A stretch of 35,642 bases of DNA, from NCBI GenBank assembly GCA_945919375.1, contig CAMEJD010000002.1, forward strand, positions 1 to 35,642. Reading direction: 5' to 3'. Positions 15,484 through 22,665 of this stretch are shown here, one piece after another. How positions within the stretch are numbered: the stretch's first letter is position 1; each line of letters opens with the position of its first letter. Position numbers and translations under genes: made by a program. The notes beneath the pieces are model-generated. The model saw only the letters and a list, made by a program, of their open reading frames with translations, ran no database searches and was not told the DNA's origin. Source of the stretch: an uncultured Clostridia bacterium (GTDB taxonomy: Bacteria; Bacillota; Clostridia; Christensenellales; UBA1242).

Positions 15484-15816
15484 TTAAGCATTAAGTTGTT
15501 TACATTTTTCTTGCATTATCTTTTCTTTTTCTTTCCTATATTTTAATGCAAGATCAATAAAATATTTTTCCTTTTGCTCGTTTGAAAGTGTTTTATAATA
15601 TGAAAAATTTATCAACTCATTTAGTGGACAAATTGTATCCTTTTCAATTATTTCTTTAACCTTTTGACTAAACCCCAAATCTTCCTTTATAAGCACTGTT
15701 TCTATAATATTTTTTTGATTTATGTACCTAATATTATCTACCTTTTTGCCTTGCTTTCCAGATAGCCTGTTCTTTGCCCTTTTTGCAAGTTCTTTCAACA
15801 TATCTCTGCCGTCCAT
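15484..15816 (-). CDS. Hypothetical protein, 110 residues, helical and basic
   Basis: I do not recognise this family. The protein is soluble, lysine-rich and predicted helical, with a basic N-terminus (MLKELAKRAKNRLSGKQGKK, residues 6-25), a middle with CPLNELINFSYYKTLSNEQKE (split around residues 68-88), and a charged helical C-terminus. No signal peptide or membrane segment. A good ribosome site, AGGAGA, precedes ATG 15816, and codon use resembles its neighbours, so it is likely a real gene. It lies between rpsU and pcrA on the same strand. A nucleic-acid role would fit the charge and setting, but nothing in the sequence proves it. Confidence 0.7.
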   Translation of the reverse strand: MDGRDMLKELAKRAKNRLSGKQGKKVDNIRYINQKNIIETVLIKEDLGFSQKVKEIIEKDTICPLNELINFSYYKTLSNEQKEKYFIDLALKYRKEKEKIMQEKCKQLNA

Positions 15817-15929
15817 ACTTTTCTCCTATCAAGTAAAGTATAGTAAAAATATGACAAATTTTGTAATAAAAAGAATGTTGCATTTGCACTACTTTTGACA
15901 TAACTTTGCCTAATATAAAAAATAAAGTC

Positions 15930-15966
15930 GAAAAAAAATTCAAGGCAATTATGCCTTGAACTTTTT
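15930..15966 (-). terminator. rpsU terminator
   Basis: Minus strand: AAGTTCAAGGCAT, short loop, TGCCTTGAATT, then eight T. It follows the rpsU stop codon by a few bases. Confidence 0.88.
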
Positions 15967-15971
15967 ACATA

Positions 15972-16154
15972 TTACATTCTTTTTCTTGCACGTTTTCTTG
16001 CTGCTTCAGATTTCTCTTTTTTTGCAACAGAAGGTTTTTTGTATGCTTCTTTTTTACGAATATCTCCGATTATGCCGTCTTTTTGACATTTTCTTTTGAA
16101 ACGTTTGATTGCACTTTCGATGTTTTCGTTTTCGCCAACTTTAACAACTGTCAT
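15972..16154 (-). CDS. rpsU: 30S ribosomal protein bS21
   Basis: A 60-residue, strongly basic protein with the bS21 pattern: [20 protein letters not shown] at the start, [20 protein letters not shown] in the middle and an Arg/Lys-rich C-terminus. bS21 sits at the 30S platform near the anti-Shine-Dalgarno end of 16S rRNA and helps initiation on ribosome-site-dependent messages. An in-frame GTG at 16163 would add three residues, but GGGTGA at the right distance supports ATG 16154. It is transcribed alone from a strong promoter and ended by a terminator. Its presence beside several apparently leaderless genes is worth noting. Confidence 0.95.
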   Translation of the reverse strand: MTVVKVGENENIESAIKRFKRKCQKDGIIGDIRKKEAYKKPSVAKKEKSEAARKRARKRM

Positions 16155-16190
16155 CTTTTTCACCCACTTTTAGTTCTTAATTCGCTGACT

Positions 16191-16219
16191 AGTATACAAA
16201 ATAAATTTCATATTGTCAA
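16191..16219 (-). promoter_or_regulatory. rpsU promoter
   Basis: Minus strand: TTGACA (16214-16219), 17-bp spacer, TATACT (16191-16196). One of the strongest promoters in the window, fitting a ribosomal protein gene. Confidence 0.85.
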
Positions 16220-16274
16220 TAATTTTAAATACTTTGTATAAATGAATTTTACTGTGTAAAGGTGTCACAAAGTA

Positions 16275-16303
16275 TTGAAAGCATACATTTTATTTTATAA
16301 AAT
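16275..16303 (+). promoter_or_regulatory. Promoter of the coiled-coil/beta-rich protein gene
   Basis: TTGAAA (16275-16280), 17-bp spacer, TAAAAT (16298-16303), about 30 bp before ATG 16334. Confidence 0.6.
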
Positions 16304-16333
16304 CAAACTGTCCAAAAACAAAAAAGGAGAATT

Positions 16334-17971
16334 ATGAACGAATCAACTTTACAACAAATTAGAACGAGTTTTGAAGAACTTGAAAAGCGAATAAAAGCAA
16401 TGGAACGTTCAGTTGGTGTAAATTCGCAAATTACTGCACTGGTATCATATATGCAAGAAGTTAAAAGTTTGATTGAGCAGTTTGAAGATAACTACAACGA
16501 ACATTTGACCGACTATCAAACTCATACACAAGATTATAATAGTTTTAAGGAATCAATTCAAACTTCTTTAAACTCAAATAACAGCACAGATAACAACCAA
16601 TCTTTGCTTATAAACAACCTTTCAACTCAATTAACTCAACTTTCAACAACAATAAACACCTTAAAAACAAAAGTTGAAGAACTTGAAGAAAACACCGGCG
16701 AAGGCAACCAAACTTCCGATTATGCAAAGGTGTTATTTAATTTAACAGCAACACACACAACCGAAAAAAGTCCAAGATTTTACATCCTAAACGCAAACAA
16801 GGGATTAACTAAAATTAATGTATATTTTTATGGAACATACACAACAAACACCCAAAAAACAAGCATTACTGTTAATTTATATCTTAATGACACAAAAATA
16901 AAAACAAAAGAACTGACAATTGAACATGGCAAAGATTTTGAATGTTCTTTTGCATACAATTTTTTGAGTGCAAACACAAGTGACTACATTCAACTTGAGC
17001 TAACAAATGTTTATGGCACTGCATTTAACTATATGGAAGTATATTTGTCGGGAACTGATACATCTTTGCTTTCTTATCCCGATAGAAAGGTAAATTTCTT
17101 TTGCTTTAACAACCAATATTATGTTGTGGATAACAGTGTTAAAGATAAAATTAAATATGCTGTTGTTGACAAAACAAATTTGGCAAATTTGGATACAAGT
17201 TATGAAATAACTGACAAAACTTTGGAAGTATCTTATGAAATTAGGTTGATAAACTGTTGTGTGCCGGCGACAAAACTAAACGAAACAAACACTTTGGAAG
17301 TTGACACAACTTATGCCGACCGTGGCTTACATTTTTTGAGTACACGTTTAACACAAGATTCAGCAAATTATGTATATCAATATAGCATTTCACAAAAAAA
17401 ACTTACAGCAAAATTTGGGCAAACTGACCCTTGCGGTGTTGGGGATCTTTTGCCTTATGCCAACAATAGCGCCGGTCTATGTGTTGCCAATGCATCTTTT
17501 AAGTATGATAATGTAACTTATTTTACAGCTTTAAACAATAGCATTGTTGAAAATATTGAATTAAAATTTAACAATGTTAAGTTAAAAAACTGTTTCGCTA
17601 ACAAACTTGTGAGAAATAACAGAGTTAGAGTTGGAGATAGTGTTTGTTCACTTTCGGGAAATATTATAACCGACCTAAATGGAAATGTAACATATTACCC
17701 TAGCCAAAATTCAACATACAAAATAGATATTGCAAAAGGAAGAAATGCTTCTGCATACCTTCAAAGCAATGGTAATATTAATGTTTATATCAATAGATTT
17801 TGCAATGTGTATAAATATGTTTTGCAAAAAAATACAACAACAAATCAATATGAACTGCAAGGACTTGCAAAAGTATTTCAAGGTATAACGGGATATGAAG
17901 AACTGTATGACAACAAAGCAGTTGTATATATGTTTGATGAACACAAAATTGTAACAAATCAAGAGTTTTAG
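16334..17971 (+). CDS. Orphan coiled-coil plus beta-rich protein
   Basis: A 545-residue protein I do not recognise. Residues 1-120 form heptad-rich coiled coil (FEELEKRIKAMERS; LSTQLTQLSTTINTLKTKVE) interrupted by an Asn/Thr/Ser-rich linker. From about 130 on it is Thr/Asn/Tyr-rich with alternating polar and hydrophobic residues, typical of beta sandwiches or phage-fibre folds (for example TKINVYFYGTYTTNTQ, about 157-172). No signal peptide, anchor or membrane segment is seen. AAGGAG precedes the ATG. It has its own promoter and terminator and no phage genes around it. A fibre-like, trimeric domesticated phage structural protein is my best guess, with low certainty. Confidence 0.75.
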   Translation: MNESTLQQIRTSFEELEKRIKAMERSVGVNSQITALVSYMQEVKSLIEQFEDNYNEHLTDYQTHTQDYNSFKESIQTSLNSNNSTDNNQSLLINNLSTQLTQLSTTINTLKTKVEELEENTGEGNQTSDYAKVLFNLTATHTTEKSPRFYILNANKGLTKINVYFYGTYTTNTQKTSITVNLYLNDTKIKTKELTIEHGKDFECSFAYNFLSANTSDYIQLELTNVYGTAFNYMEVYLSGTDTSLLSYPDRKVNFFCFNNQYYVVDNSVKDKIKYAVVDKTNLANLDTSYEITDKTLEVSYEIRLINCCVPATKLNETNTLEVDTTYADRGLHFLSTRLTQDSANYVYQYSISQKKLTAKFGQTDPCGVGDLLPYANNSAGLCVANASFKYDNVTYFTALNNSIVENIELKFNNVKLKNCFANKLVRNNRVRVGDSVCSLSGNIITDLNGNVTYYPSQNSTYKIDIAKGRNASAYLQSNGNINVYINRFCNVYKYVLQKNTTTNQYELQGLAKVFQGITGYEELYDNKAVVYMFDEHKIVTNQEF

Positions 17972-17976
17972 TGTAA

Positions 17977-18009
17977 AAAAAAAATGGTCGAAATTCGACC
18001 ATTTTTTTC
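17977..18009. terminator. Bidirectional terminator between convergent genes
   Basis: Near-perfect palindrome AAATGGTCGAA/TTCGACCATTT flanked by A and T runs, just after the stop codon of the 545-residue protein. Confidence 0.88.
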
Positions 18010-18037
18010 TCGCCTTTTAATTTCTTATATTGACTGA

Positions 18038-18646
18038 CTATTCAGCAAATGTTTCATTAATTGAAGCAAATCCTTTAACTTCCCATTTTGAACCATCAGC
18101 GGTAAGTGTAGATTCCATATTCTTTAATGAAATTGTTAAAACCAAAGTAATTGTTTGTTGATTTGTTAATGTTTTTACATCACCTGTATAAGGTGTTGCA
18201 GCTTCTTCGCCTGTTACTTGTGCTGTAACTGTAGCACCCAAGTGAGCTTCATCTGTTGGTTTTGTAACAACAAATTTAACTTTTATAGGTGACTCACCAT
18301 CATTTTTTATTGTTGTTGTGTACTTAATATAGTCACCAGTTTTTGTGAAAACTACATCTTCATATGTACAATCAGCAGCAAGATCTGTTCCTGTTTTTAC
18401 ACTAGATCCATCTACAGTATAAGATTGTGCACTCTCAACATCTGATGCAACCTTTTCTTCTTGAGCAGTCCCAATTTTCTTTACCATGTTATTTGTTACT
18501 GTAACGAATACATCGTTTACTGTAAATGATACACTACCGCTTGCTGTGTACTTAACATTTGTAGCAGCGTAAACGCCGAAAGCCATAAGTGCTAAGCAAA
18601 GGCAAAGAGAAGCAACTGTAGCGAATAATTTAAATTTTCTTTTCAT
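18038..18646 (-). CDS. Secreted protein with SipW/TasA-substrate-like signal
   Basis: A 202-residue exported protein. The N-terminus has a basic start (MKRKFKLF), a hydrophobic core (ATVASLCLCLALMAFGVYA) and a cleavage region AATNVKYTASGS, resembling signal sequences of SipW-type substrates such as TasA/camelysin-like proteins. The mature part is rich in Val and Thr with beta-type alternation, and contains YIKYTTTIKNDGESPIKVKF (about 108-127), an immunoglobulin-like segment common in such proteins. AGGAG precedes ATG 18646; an in-frame GTG six bases upstream is less likely. No signal peptidase gene lies nearby. A strong promoter and a long leader suggest abundant expression. Function (fibre, matrix or surface protein) is inferred only. 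Confidence 0.75.
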   Translation of the reverse strand: MKRKFKLFATVASLCLCLALMAFGVYAATNVKYTASGSVSFTVNDVFVTVTNNMVKKIGTAQEEKVASDVESAQSYTVDGSSVKTGTDLAADCTYEDVVFTKTGDYIKYTTTIKNDGESPIKVKFVVTKPTDEAHLGATVTAQVTGEEAATPYTGDVKTLTNQQTITLVLTISLKNMESTLTADGSKWEVKGFASINETFAE

Positions 18647-18802
18647 AAACACTCCTTAAAAAAATTAAAAATAGAATAAATGAAGATTGATAAATCAAAC
18701 TAAACACACCTAAACCGGCTAGGCGAAAAACCGAAAATTAAATGTGAATTAAAAAGAAAAATCAAACCTCCAATGAAATATATCCCTTTCTCTATATATT
18801 TC
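18647..18802 (-). promoter_or_regulatory. Long 5' leader with 5' hairpin and early SD-like sequence
   Basis: The predicted transcript has a leader of about 156 nt. Right at its 5' end GAAATATAT can pair with ATATATTTC around a 10-nt loop. Directly after comes TTGGAGG, a strong ribosome-binding sequence about 130 nt before the start codon, with no convincing leader peptide. A further hairpin can form at CCTA-GCCGGT-TTAGG. A 5' hairpin plus non-translated ribosome site resembles known mRNA stabilisers. Confidence 0.5.
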
Positions 18803-18808
18803 GCTTAT

Positions 18809-18837
18809 AGTATAATAAACGGAAAAATTTAAGTCAA
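18809..18837 (-). promoter_or_regulatory. Promoter of the secreted protein gene
   Basis: Minus strand: TTGACT (18832-18837), 17-bp spacer, TATACT (18809-18814). Confidence 0.8.
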
Positions 18838-19103
18838 ACAAAAAAACATAATTTTTTACACAATATATTACATAATAATGAAAATATTGCGTTTTATTCT
18901 TTCGCTATCATTTTAGAATCACATATCGGTAAGAACGACACTGTAATTTACATTTTTTCTAAAATATGATAATTATCGGAAATCTTTAAACTATATTAAA
19001 TTTACTTTAAAGTCATCAAAATTTCCCAAAAGTTTTATATAAGATAACAAAATAACATTATAAAAAAATTTACAATGCACAGCATATAACGATTTCTACT
19101 ACT
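18838..19103. other. AT-rich intergenic region with one TTCCGATAAT box
   Basis: No gene, RNA or clear terminator. The only item I can name is ATTATCGGAA at about 18970-18980, the same box found twice in the fic promoter and in the 155-bp repeat. It lies downstream of fic. Confidence 0.5.
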
Positions 19104-19994
19104 TTAATATTTTATTTTGAAATAATCTAGCCATAGTTTATATTTATCTTGACAAGATAAACATGTGTCAATAAGATAACCTTTTTCATTATCCCATTCT
19201 TTTAAACCACGATAATAAAACAGTTTATGTTCTTCATCAATAATAAAAGGGACTATATTATTAGCCAAACATTCTTTAAACATTAAAAGTCTTCCAACTC
19301 TACCATTTCCATCTTGAAATGGGTGAATACTTTCAAAGTTCTTATGAAAATCCAAAATTTGTTCAAATGTTTTTTCTTTTATTAAATTATAATTTGCAAG
19401 CAATTTTTTCATTTTTTCTTTTACCATTTCTGGTTGACAGGTTTCTTGTCCACCAACTTCGTTTGGTAATTTTTTATAATTCCCAACATTAAACCATTCT
19501 TTTCTAGAATCACTTGTTCCATTTTTTAAAATAAAATGTAATTCTTTTATCATTGATTCTGAAAGTGGCTTTTTTGCATTATCTAATATATAATCAAAAC
19601 ATTTAAAATGATTTGCAGTTTCCACAATATCATCAACATTTACAGCACTATTTTGAACACCTATTGTGTTAGTTTCAAAAATATATCTTGTTTGGTCATG
19701 TGTTAGAGTGCTACCTTCTATATGATTTGAATTATATGTCAATTCAATTTGTGTTTTGTGATAAATTCCCCCATTAAGTTTAATTTCTTTTTGCTCTTTT
19801 AATATATTTAATAGATTATTATCACTATAACTTTTTATGATTTCTCTTTTAGGTTTTATACTATTTTCTGGAATATTCCAAGTTTTTCCAGTCAAAAATG
19901 CACCTTTAATTCTTCCACTAGAACAATAATTTCTAACCATTCTTTCAGAAATATTCCATTTCTTTGCAATTTGAGCAACTGATAAAAAGTTCAT
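19104..19994 (-). CDS. Fic-domain protein with N-terminal helix-turn-helix
   Basis: A 296-residue Fic protein, a family that usually transfers AMP from ATP to target proteins. An N-terminal MerR/excisionase-like helix-turn-helix (residues 3-45, SVAQIAKKWNISERMVRNYC) is followed by an inhibitory-helix motif S-N-H-I-E-G (89-94), matching [S/T]xxxE[G/N], and the catalytic motif HPFQDGNGRVGR (224-235) with its His and both Gly-Asn-Gly residues. The enzyme is therefore predicted active but self-inhibited (class II). AGGAG precedes ATG 19994. The DNA-binding head and the paired boxes in its promoter suggest autoregulation. No separate antitoxin gene is present. Its targets are unknown. Confidence 0.9.
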   Translation of the reverse strand: MNFLSVAQIAKKWNISERMVRNYCSSGRIKGAFLTGKTWNIPENSIKPKREIIKSYSDNNLLNILKEQKEIKLNGGIYHKTQIELTYNSNHIEGSTLTHDQTRYIFETNTIGVQNSAVNVDDIVETANHFKCFDYILDNAKKPLSESMIKELHFILKNGTSDSRKEWFNVGNYKKLPNEVGGQETCQPEMVKEKMKKLLANYNLIKEKTFEQILDFHKNFESIHPFQDGNGRVGRLLMFKECLANNIVPFIIDEEHKLFYYRGLKEWDNEKGYLIDTCLSCQDKYKLWLDYFKIKY

Positions 19995-20020
19995 TATTTA
20001 CTCCTATTTTATTTTAACAT

Positions 20021-20086
20021 ATTATATCAATTATCGGAAGTTTTGTCAAATTTTATTCGGTTCAAAATTTCCGATAACGGAAGTTT
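20021..20086 (-). promoter_or_regulatory. fic promoter with two operator boxes
   Basis: Minus strand: TTGACA (20044-20049), 17-bp spacer, TATAAT (20021-20026). The spacer itself contains AACTTCCGATAAT. A second site upstream of the -35 box is a perfect dyad, TTCCG-ATAA-CGGAA (20069-20082). Boxes in the promoter spacer and just upstream are the classic positions for repression; the Fic protein's own helix-turn-helix is the obvious candidate binder. Confidence 0.75.
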
Positions 20087-20088
20087 TT

Positions 20089-20243
20089 ATAATATAAACT
20101 ATGTGATGTTGCTTTGCTCATTTCATTCACAAATCAATTTGCTAACGCAAATCCTTGATAAATCAAGGCATCACAGTTTGAATAAACATCAGTTGCTGGC
20201 AAGTATCCCTGCGGGCTGTTTGCCGACAACTTCCGATAATATA
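20089..20243. repeat. 155-bp dispersed repeat, copy 1
   Basis: Identical over 155 bp to 22445-22599. Both ends carry ATAATATA as a direct repeat. Internal structure: outer stem AAACT(A)TGTGATG/CATCACAGTTT enclosing hairpins TTTGC/GCAAA and CCTTGAT/ATCAAGG, then a second long hairpin AGTTG-TGGCAA-CCC/GGG-TTGCCG-CAACT. The right end contains AACTTCCGATAAT, the box of the fic promoter. It is too short to encode a transposase; it looks like a non-autonomous palindromic element. Confidence 0.9.
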
Positions 20244-20285
20244 GTTGTAATCTACTTACAAGAACATATTCACAAAAAATTTAAT

Positions 20286-20310
20286 CAAAAAAAACACCCG
20301 AGTGGGTGTT
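20286..20310 (-). terminator. Terminator after chorismate mutase
   Basis: Minus strand: AACACCC, loop ACTC, GGGTGTT, then a T run; five bases beyond the stop codon. Confidence 0.88.
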
Positions 20311-20314
20311 CTTC

Positions 20315-20587
20315 TTATTTTTGTATAATTTCTTTTTGATATTGCTTGCTTGTTTTTAAAAATGCTTGCAAAACTGTTTTATAATATTTCCTAAGCCCTA
20401 TATTTTTGAATTTCTTAACATTTGTTTCAAGCATCATTTTTTCTCTTTGTTCATCTAGTATTGGCAAACTATTTTCTTTTTTATACAAAGCGACATCTTT
20501 TATTACATTCATTCTTTTTTCAAACAATTCAATAACTTGTTTGTCAATTATATCCAATTCCTTTCTACATTCTTCAAGTGTTTTCAT
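20315..20587 (-). CDS. Chorismate mutase, AroQ type
   Basis: Converts chorismate to prephenate, the committed step to Phe and Tyr. The 90-residue all-helical domain has the AroQ signature: TLEECRKELDIIDKQVIELF (3-22), EKRMNVIKDVALYKKENSLP (23-42) with catalytic Arg/Lys positions, and a C-terminal helix with YKTVLQAFLKTSKQYQ. ATG 20587 is chosen because AGGAGA precedes it and because longer frames overlap the transporter gene. It is free-standing, without the prephenate dehydratase or DAHP synthase fusion seen elsewhere. It begins eight bases after the transporter stop codon, so the two share a transcript, though a metabolic link is unclear. Confidence 0.9.
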   Translation of the reverse strand: MKTLEECRKELDIIDKQVIELFEKRMNVIKDVALYKKENSLPILDEQREKMMLETNVKKFKNIGLRKYYKTVLQAFLKTSKQYQKEIIQK

Positions 20588-20595
20588 ACTCTCTC

Positions 20596-22038
20596 CTACA
20601 TAACAAGTATTGCCAATGGATAGCCAACGCACAATGCAACGATTAAAGATAACAGCATTAGTATTGAGCCATACAAAAGCACAGATTTTGTGTCGCAATA
20701 TTCACTGCCTGCAACAATGGCAATATGTGGCATACTTGGTGGGGTTGCAAAAGCAAAAGCCGAAAGCATACCAATTATGCAAATAACCGCATTAAGATTA
20801 AGTGGCACGCCTGCCGATGCAATAATTGAACTTGCCACAGCCGATACAAGTGTTGCTGTTACCATATTTGAAGAAACATTTGTTTGGAGCATTGCCCACA
20901 AGCCAAATATGATAAGTAGCAACACAGCAGGAACTCCAGAAAGTGAGCCGGACAAACTTGACTGAAGAAAGGATTTTAGTCCAACACCATTATTTGTCAT
21001 TGCACTGCCAAGAATTAGCGTGCTTGCACACATAATCAAACTGCCCCAAGGCACACCATTTTTGAATGCATCATTTAGGTCAATAAGTGGTTTTTTATCA
21101 ACTCTTACGATACACAAGATAAGTGTTCCCAAAATTGGTGGCATTGCTGTGCCATATTGGTTTATAAAGTTATAAAATTCTGGGCTAACATTTTTAAACA
21201 AACTTGGTATAACCCATAAAATAATTACAACAACAAAAACGACAAGGCTAATAATTTCTCTTTTTTCTATTTTTGGCAAATTTTCTTTTATTTGAGAAAC
21301 ATCAACATCTTTCAGTTTTGACATATCTGGGCGAAGAATGAACCTAAACATAAGAATCATCAGCACAAAACATAAAAGTCCAACCGGTATTGCAAAAAGC
21401 ATATATTCGCCATAGCCCACTGCAATATTTGCCGAATTCATTGCAAGAATTGGAAAAACGTGAGCAATTGGTGTCATTCCTGAAGATATTGACACAACGA
21501 AGCCGAGTCCCATAAGTAGCATCTTTCCAACTTTTTCGCCCTTTTCAATTTTTGCGATTTCAAATATTTCAACTAGTATTGGCAAGATAACAACAAACAA
21601 AACTGATGGCGACATAAAGCAACCCAAAATCAGCACAGAAAGCCAAAACATTATGGCAAACCACCAACCACCTTTTTTGGCGAGTTTATTTGAAACAAAC
21701 CAAATTGCAATTCTTTTAATTAGTGGTGTTTTTGAAAGTGCATATGTACAAATAAAAGTAAACAACAAGAAGATAAAAGTGCTATTCCCAAAACTGCCAG
21801 CAAGAACTGACGAGAATGAAAAATTGTCCAAAAACGCAAGTGCAAAAATGCAAAGCAAACTTGGCCAATCAATGCCAATCGTTAACCACAGAATTAAACT
21901 ACCAACAAATATTCCAATAACTCCCATTGCATCTTGAGTTAAACCCTGTGGTGCTGGAATATAACGCGAAAAAAAGCATAATGCCACACAAATTGGTATC
22001 ATTATGCTTCTATATATAACATTATCTTTTAATTTCAT
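20596..22038 (-). CDS. SLC13/DASS-family anion transporter
   Basis: A 480-residue membrane protein with about 11-12 segments, typical for the divalent anion:Na+ symporter (DASS) family that imports dicarboxylates, citrate or sulfate. Features include the repeated hairpin regions and a C-terminal conserved block around AFATPPSMPHIAIVAG, corresponding to the family's substrate/Na+ site near the second Ser-Asn-Thr-like motif. The classical SNT motifs are altered, so substrate cannot be predicted. AAAGGA precedes ATG 22038. A leader of about 150 nt precedes it. Confidence 0.85.
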   Translation of the reverse strand: MKLKDNVIYRSIMIPICVALCFFSRYIPAPQGLTQDAMGVIGIFVGSLILWLTIGIDWPSLLCIFALAFLDNFSFSSVLAGSFGNSTFIFLLFTFICTYALSKTPLIKRIAIWFVSNKLAKKGGWWFAIMFWLSVLILGCFMSPSVLFVVILPILVEIFEIAKIEKGEKVGKMLLMGLGFVVSISSGMTPIAHVFPILAMNSANIAVGYGEYMLFAIPVGLLCFVLMILMFRFILRPDMSKLKDVDVSQIKENLPKIEKREIISLVVFVVVIILWVIPSLFKNVSPEFYNFINQYGTAMPPILGTLILCIVRVDKKPLIDLNDAFKNGVPWGSLIMCASTLILGSAMTNNGVGLKSFLQSSLSGSLSGVPAVLLLIIFGLWAMLQTNVSSNMVTATLVSAVASSIIASAGVPLNLNAVICIIGMLSAFAFATPPSMPHIAIVAGSEYCDTKSVLLYGSILMLLSLIVALCVGYPLAILVM

Positions 22039-22180
22039 TTTTTATCCTTTTGCATTTTTTTGTTTATTTGTTTGATACCATTTTTATTTGGTCTGCAAAC
22101 GAGAAATCCAAACTGCTCAATGGCGAAGAGATTACTCCAAAGTTACGCTTTTAAGCGTGTGTTGAAATGATAGTATTATA
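22039..22180 (-). other. Possibly structured leader of the SLC13 gene
   Basis: On the minus strand this stretch is less AT-rich than its surroundings between about 22085 and 22160. It contains a palindrome ACGCTT-TT-AAGCGT (22145-22158) and possible pairings TTTGG/CCAAA and CTC/GAG. TATAAT-like sequence near 22175-22185 could start transcription. I could not match it to a riboswitch class I know. Confidence 0.3.
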
Positions 22181-22236
22181 TATAAAAAGTCATTTCTGGT
22201 ATTTTGTTGCCTTGGCATAAAAAAATAAATGGTACT

Positions 22237-22260
22237 AAAAAAGACTAGAAAAATCTAGCC
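22237..22260 (-). terminator. Terminator after tRNA-Ser
   Basis: Minus strand: GGCTAGA, TTTT, TCTAGTC, then six T, eight bases after the tRNA CCA end. Confidence 0.88.
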
Positions 22261-22268
22261 CAATTTGC

Positions 22269-22360
22269 TGGCGGAAAAGGAGGGATTTGAACCCTCGCGA
22301 GCCTTTTGGACTCCTACATCCTTAGCAGGGACGCCTCTTCGACCTCTTGAGTACTTTTCC
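22269..22360 (-). tRNA. tRNA-Ser (anticodon GCT)
   Basis: Minus strand: acceptor GGAAAAG/CTTTTCC, discriminator G, encoded CCA, long variable arm (type II tRNA), T loop TTCAAAT, and anticodon loop CTGCTAA, giving anticodon GCT for AGC/AGU codons. Length is 92 nt including CCA. Confidence 0.95.
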
Positions 22361-22444
22361 ATTCGCTTTGTTAGTTTAGCATAATTTATTTTGCATTGTC
22401 AATATATTTTTAATGGTAAATTAACAAAGTTTTTTAAATATTTA

Positions 22445-22599
22445 ATAATATAAACTATGTGATGTTGCTTTGCTCATTTCATTCACAAATCAATTTGCTA
22501 ACGCAAATCCTTGATAAATCAAGGCATCACAGTTTGAATAAACATCAGTTGCTGGCAAGTATCCCTGCGGGCTGTTTGCCGACAACTTCCGATAATATA
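22445..22599. repeat. 155-bp dispersed repeat, copy 2
   Basis: Perfect copy of 20089-20243 in the same orientation, again bounded on both sides by ATAATATA. It lies between tRNA-Ser and the glycosyltransferase terminator. Identity without any change implies recent duplication or ongoing correction. It again carries AACTTCCGATAAT at its right end. Confidence 0.9.
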
Positions 22600-22603
22600 A
22601 AAA

Positions 22604-22658
22604 AATCATTCTAAAACTATTATACTTTGAAATAACATAAGTTAATTTTAGAATGATT
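22604..22658. terminator. Terminator after the glycosyltransferase gene
   Basis: AATCATTCTAAAA and TTTTAGAATGATT pair across a loop of about 29 nt; a T run follows on the minus strand. The repeat copy 2 begins directly beyond. Confidence 0.65.
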
Positions 22659-22665
22659 ATATAAA

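Noticed and set aside
18680..18740. c-di-GMP riboswitch in the leader of the secreted protein
   Set aside because: CCTAAACC-like sequence is present, but the rest of the GEMM consensus and its two helices are missing.
19104..20086. Fic as a two-gene toxin-antitoxin pair
   Set aside because: No small upstream antitoxin gene is present; the inhibitory helix motif lies inside the Fic protein itself.
20089..20243. Complete insertion sequence
   Set aside because: 155 bp is too short for a transposase gene, and none is found in the window.
20043..20339. Open frame of 98 residues on the plus strand
   Set aside because: It runs through the fic operators and the 155-bp repeat into a terminator, and the same repeat sequence lies in a non-coding setting at 22445. 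No ribosome site.
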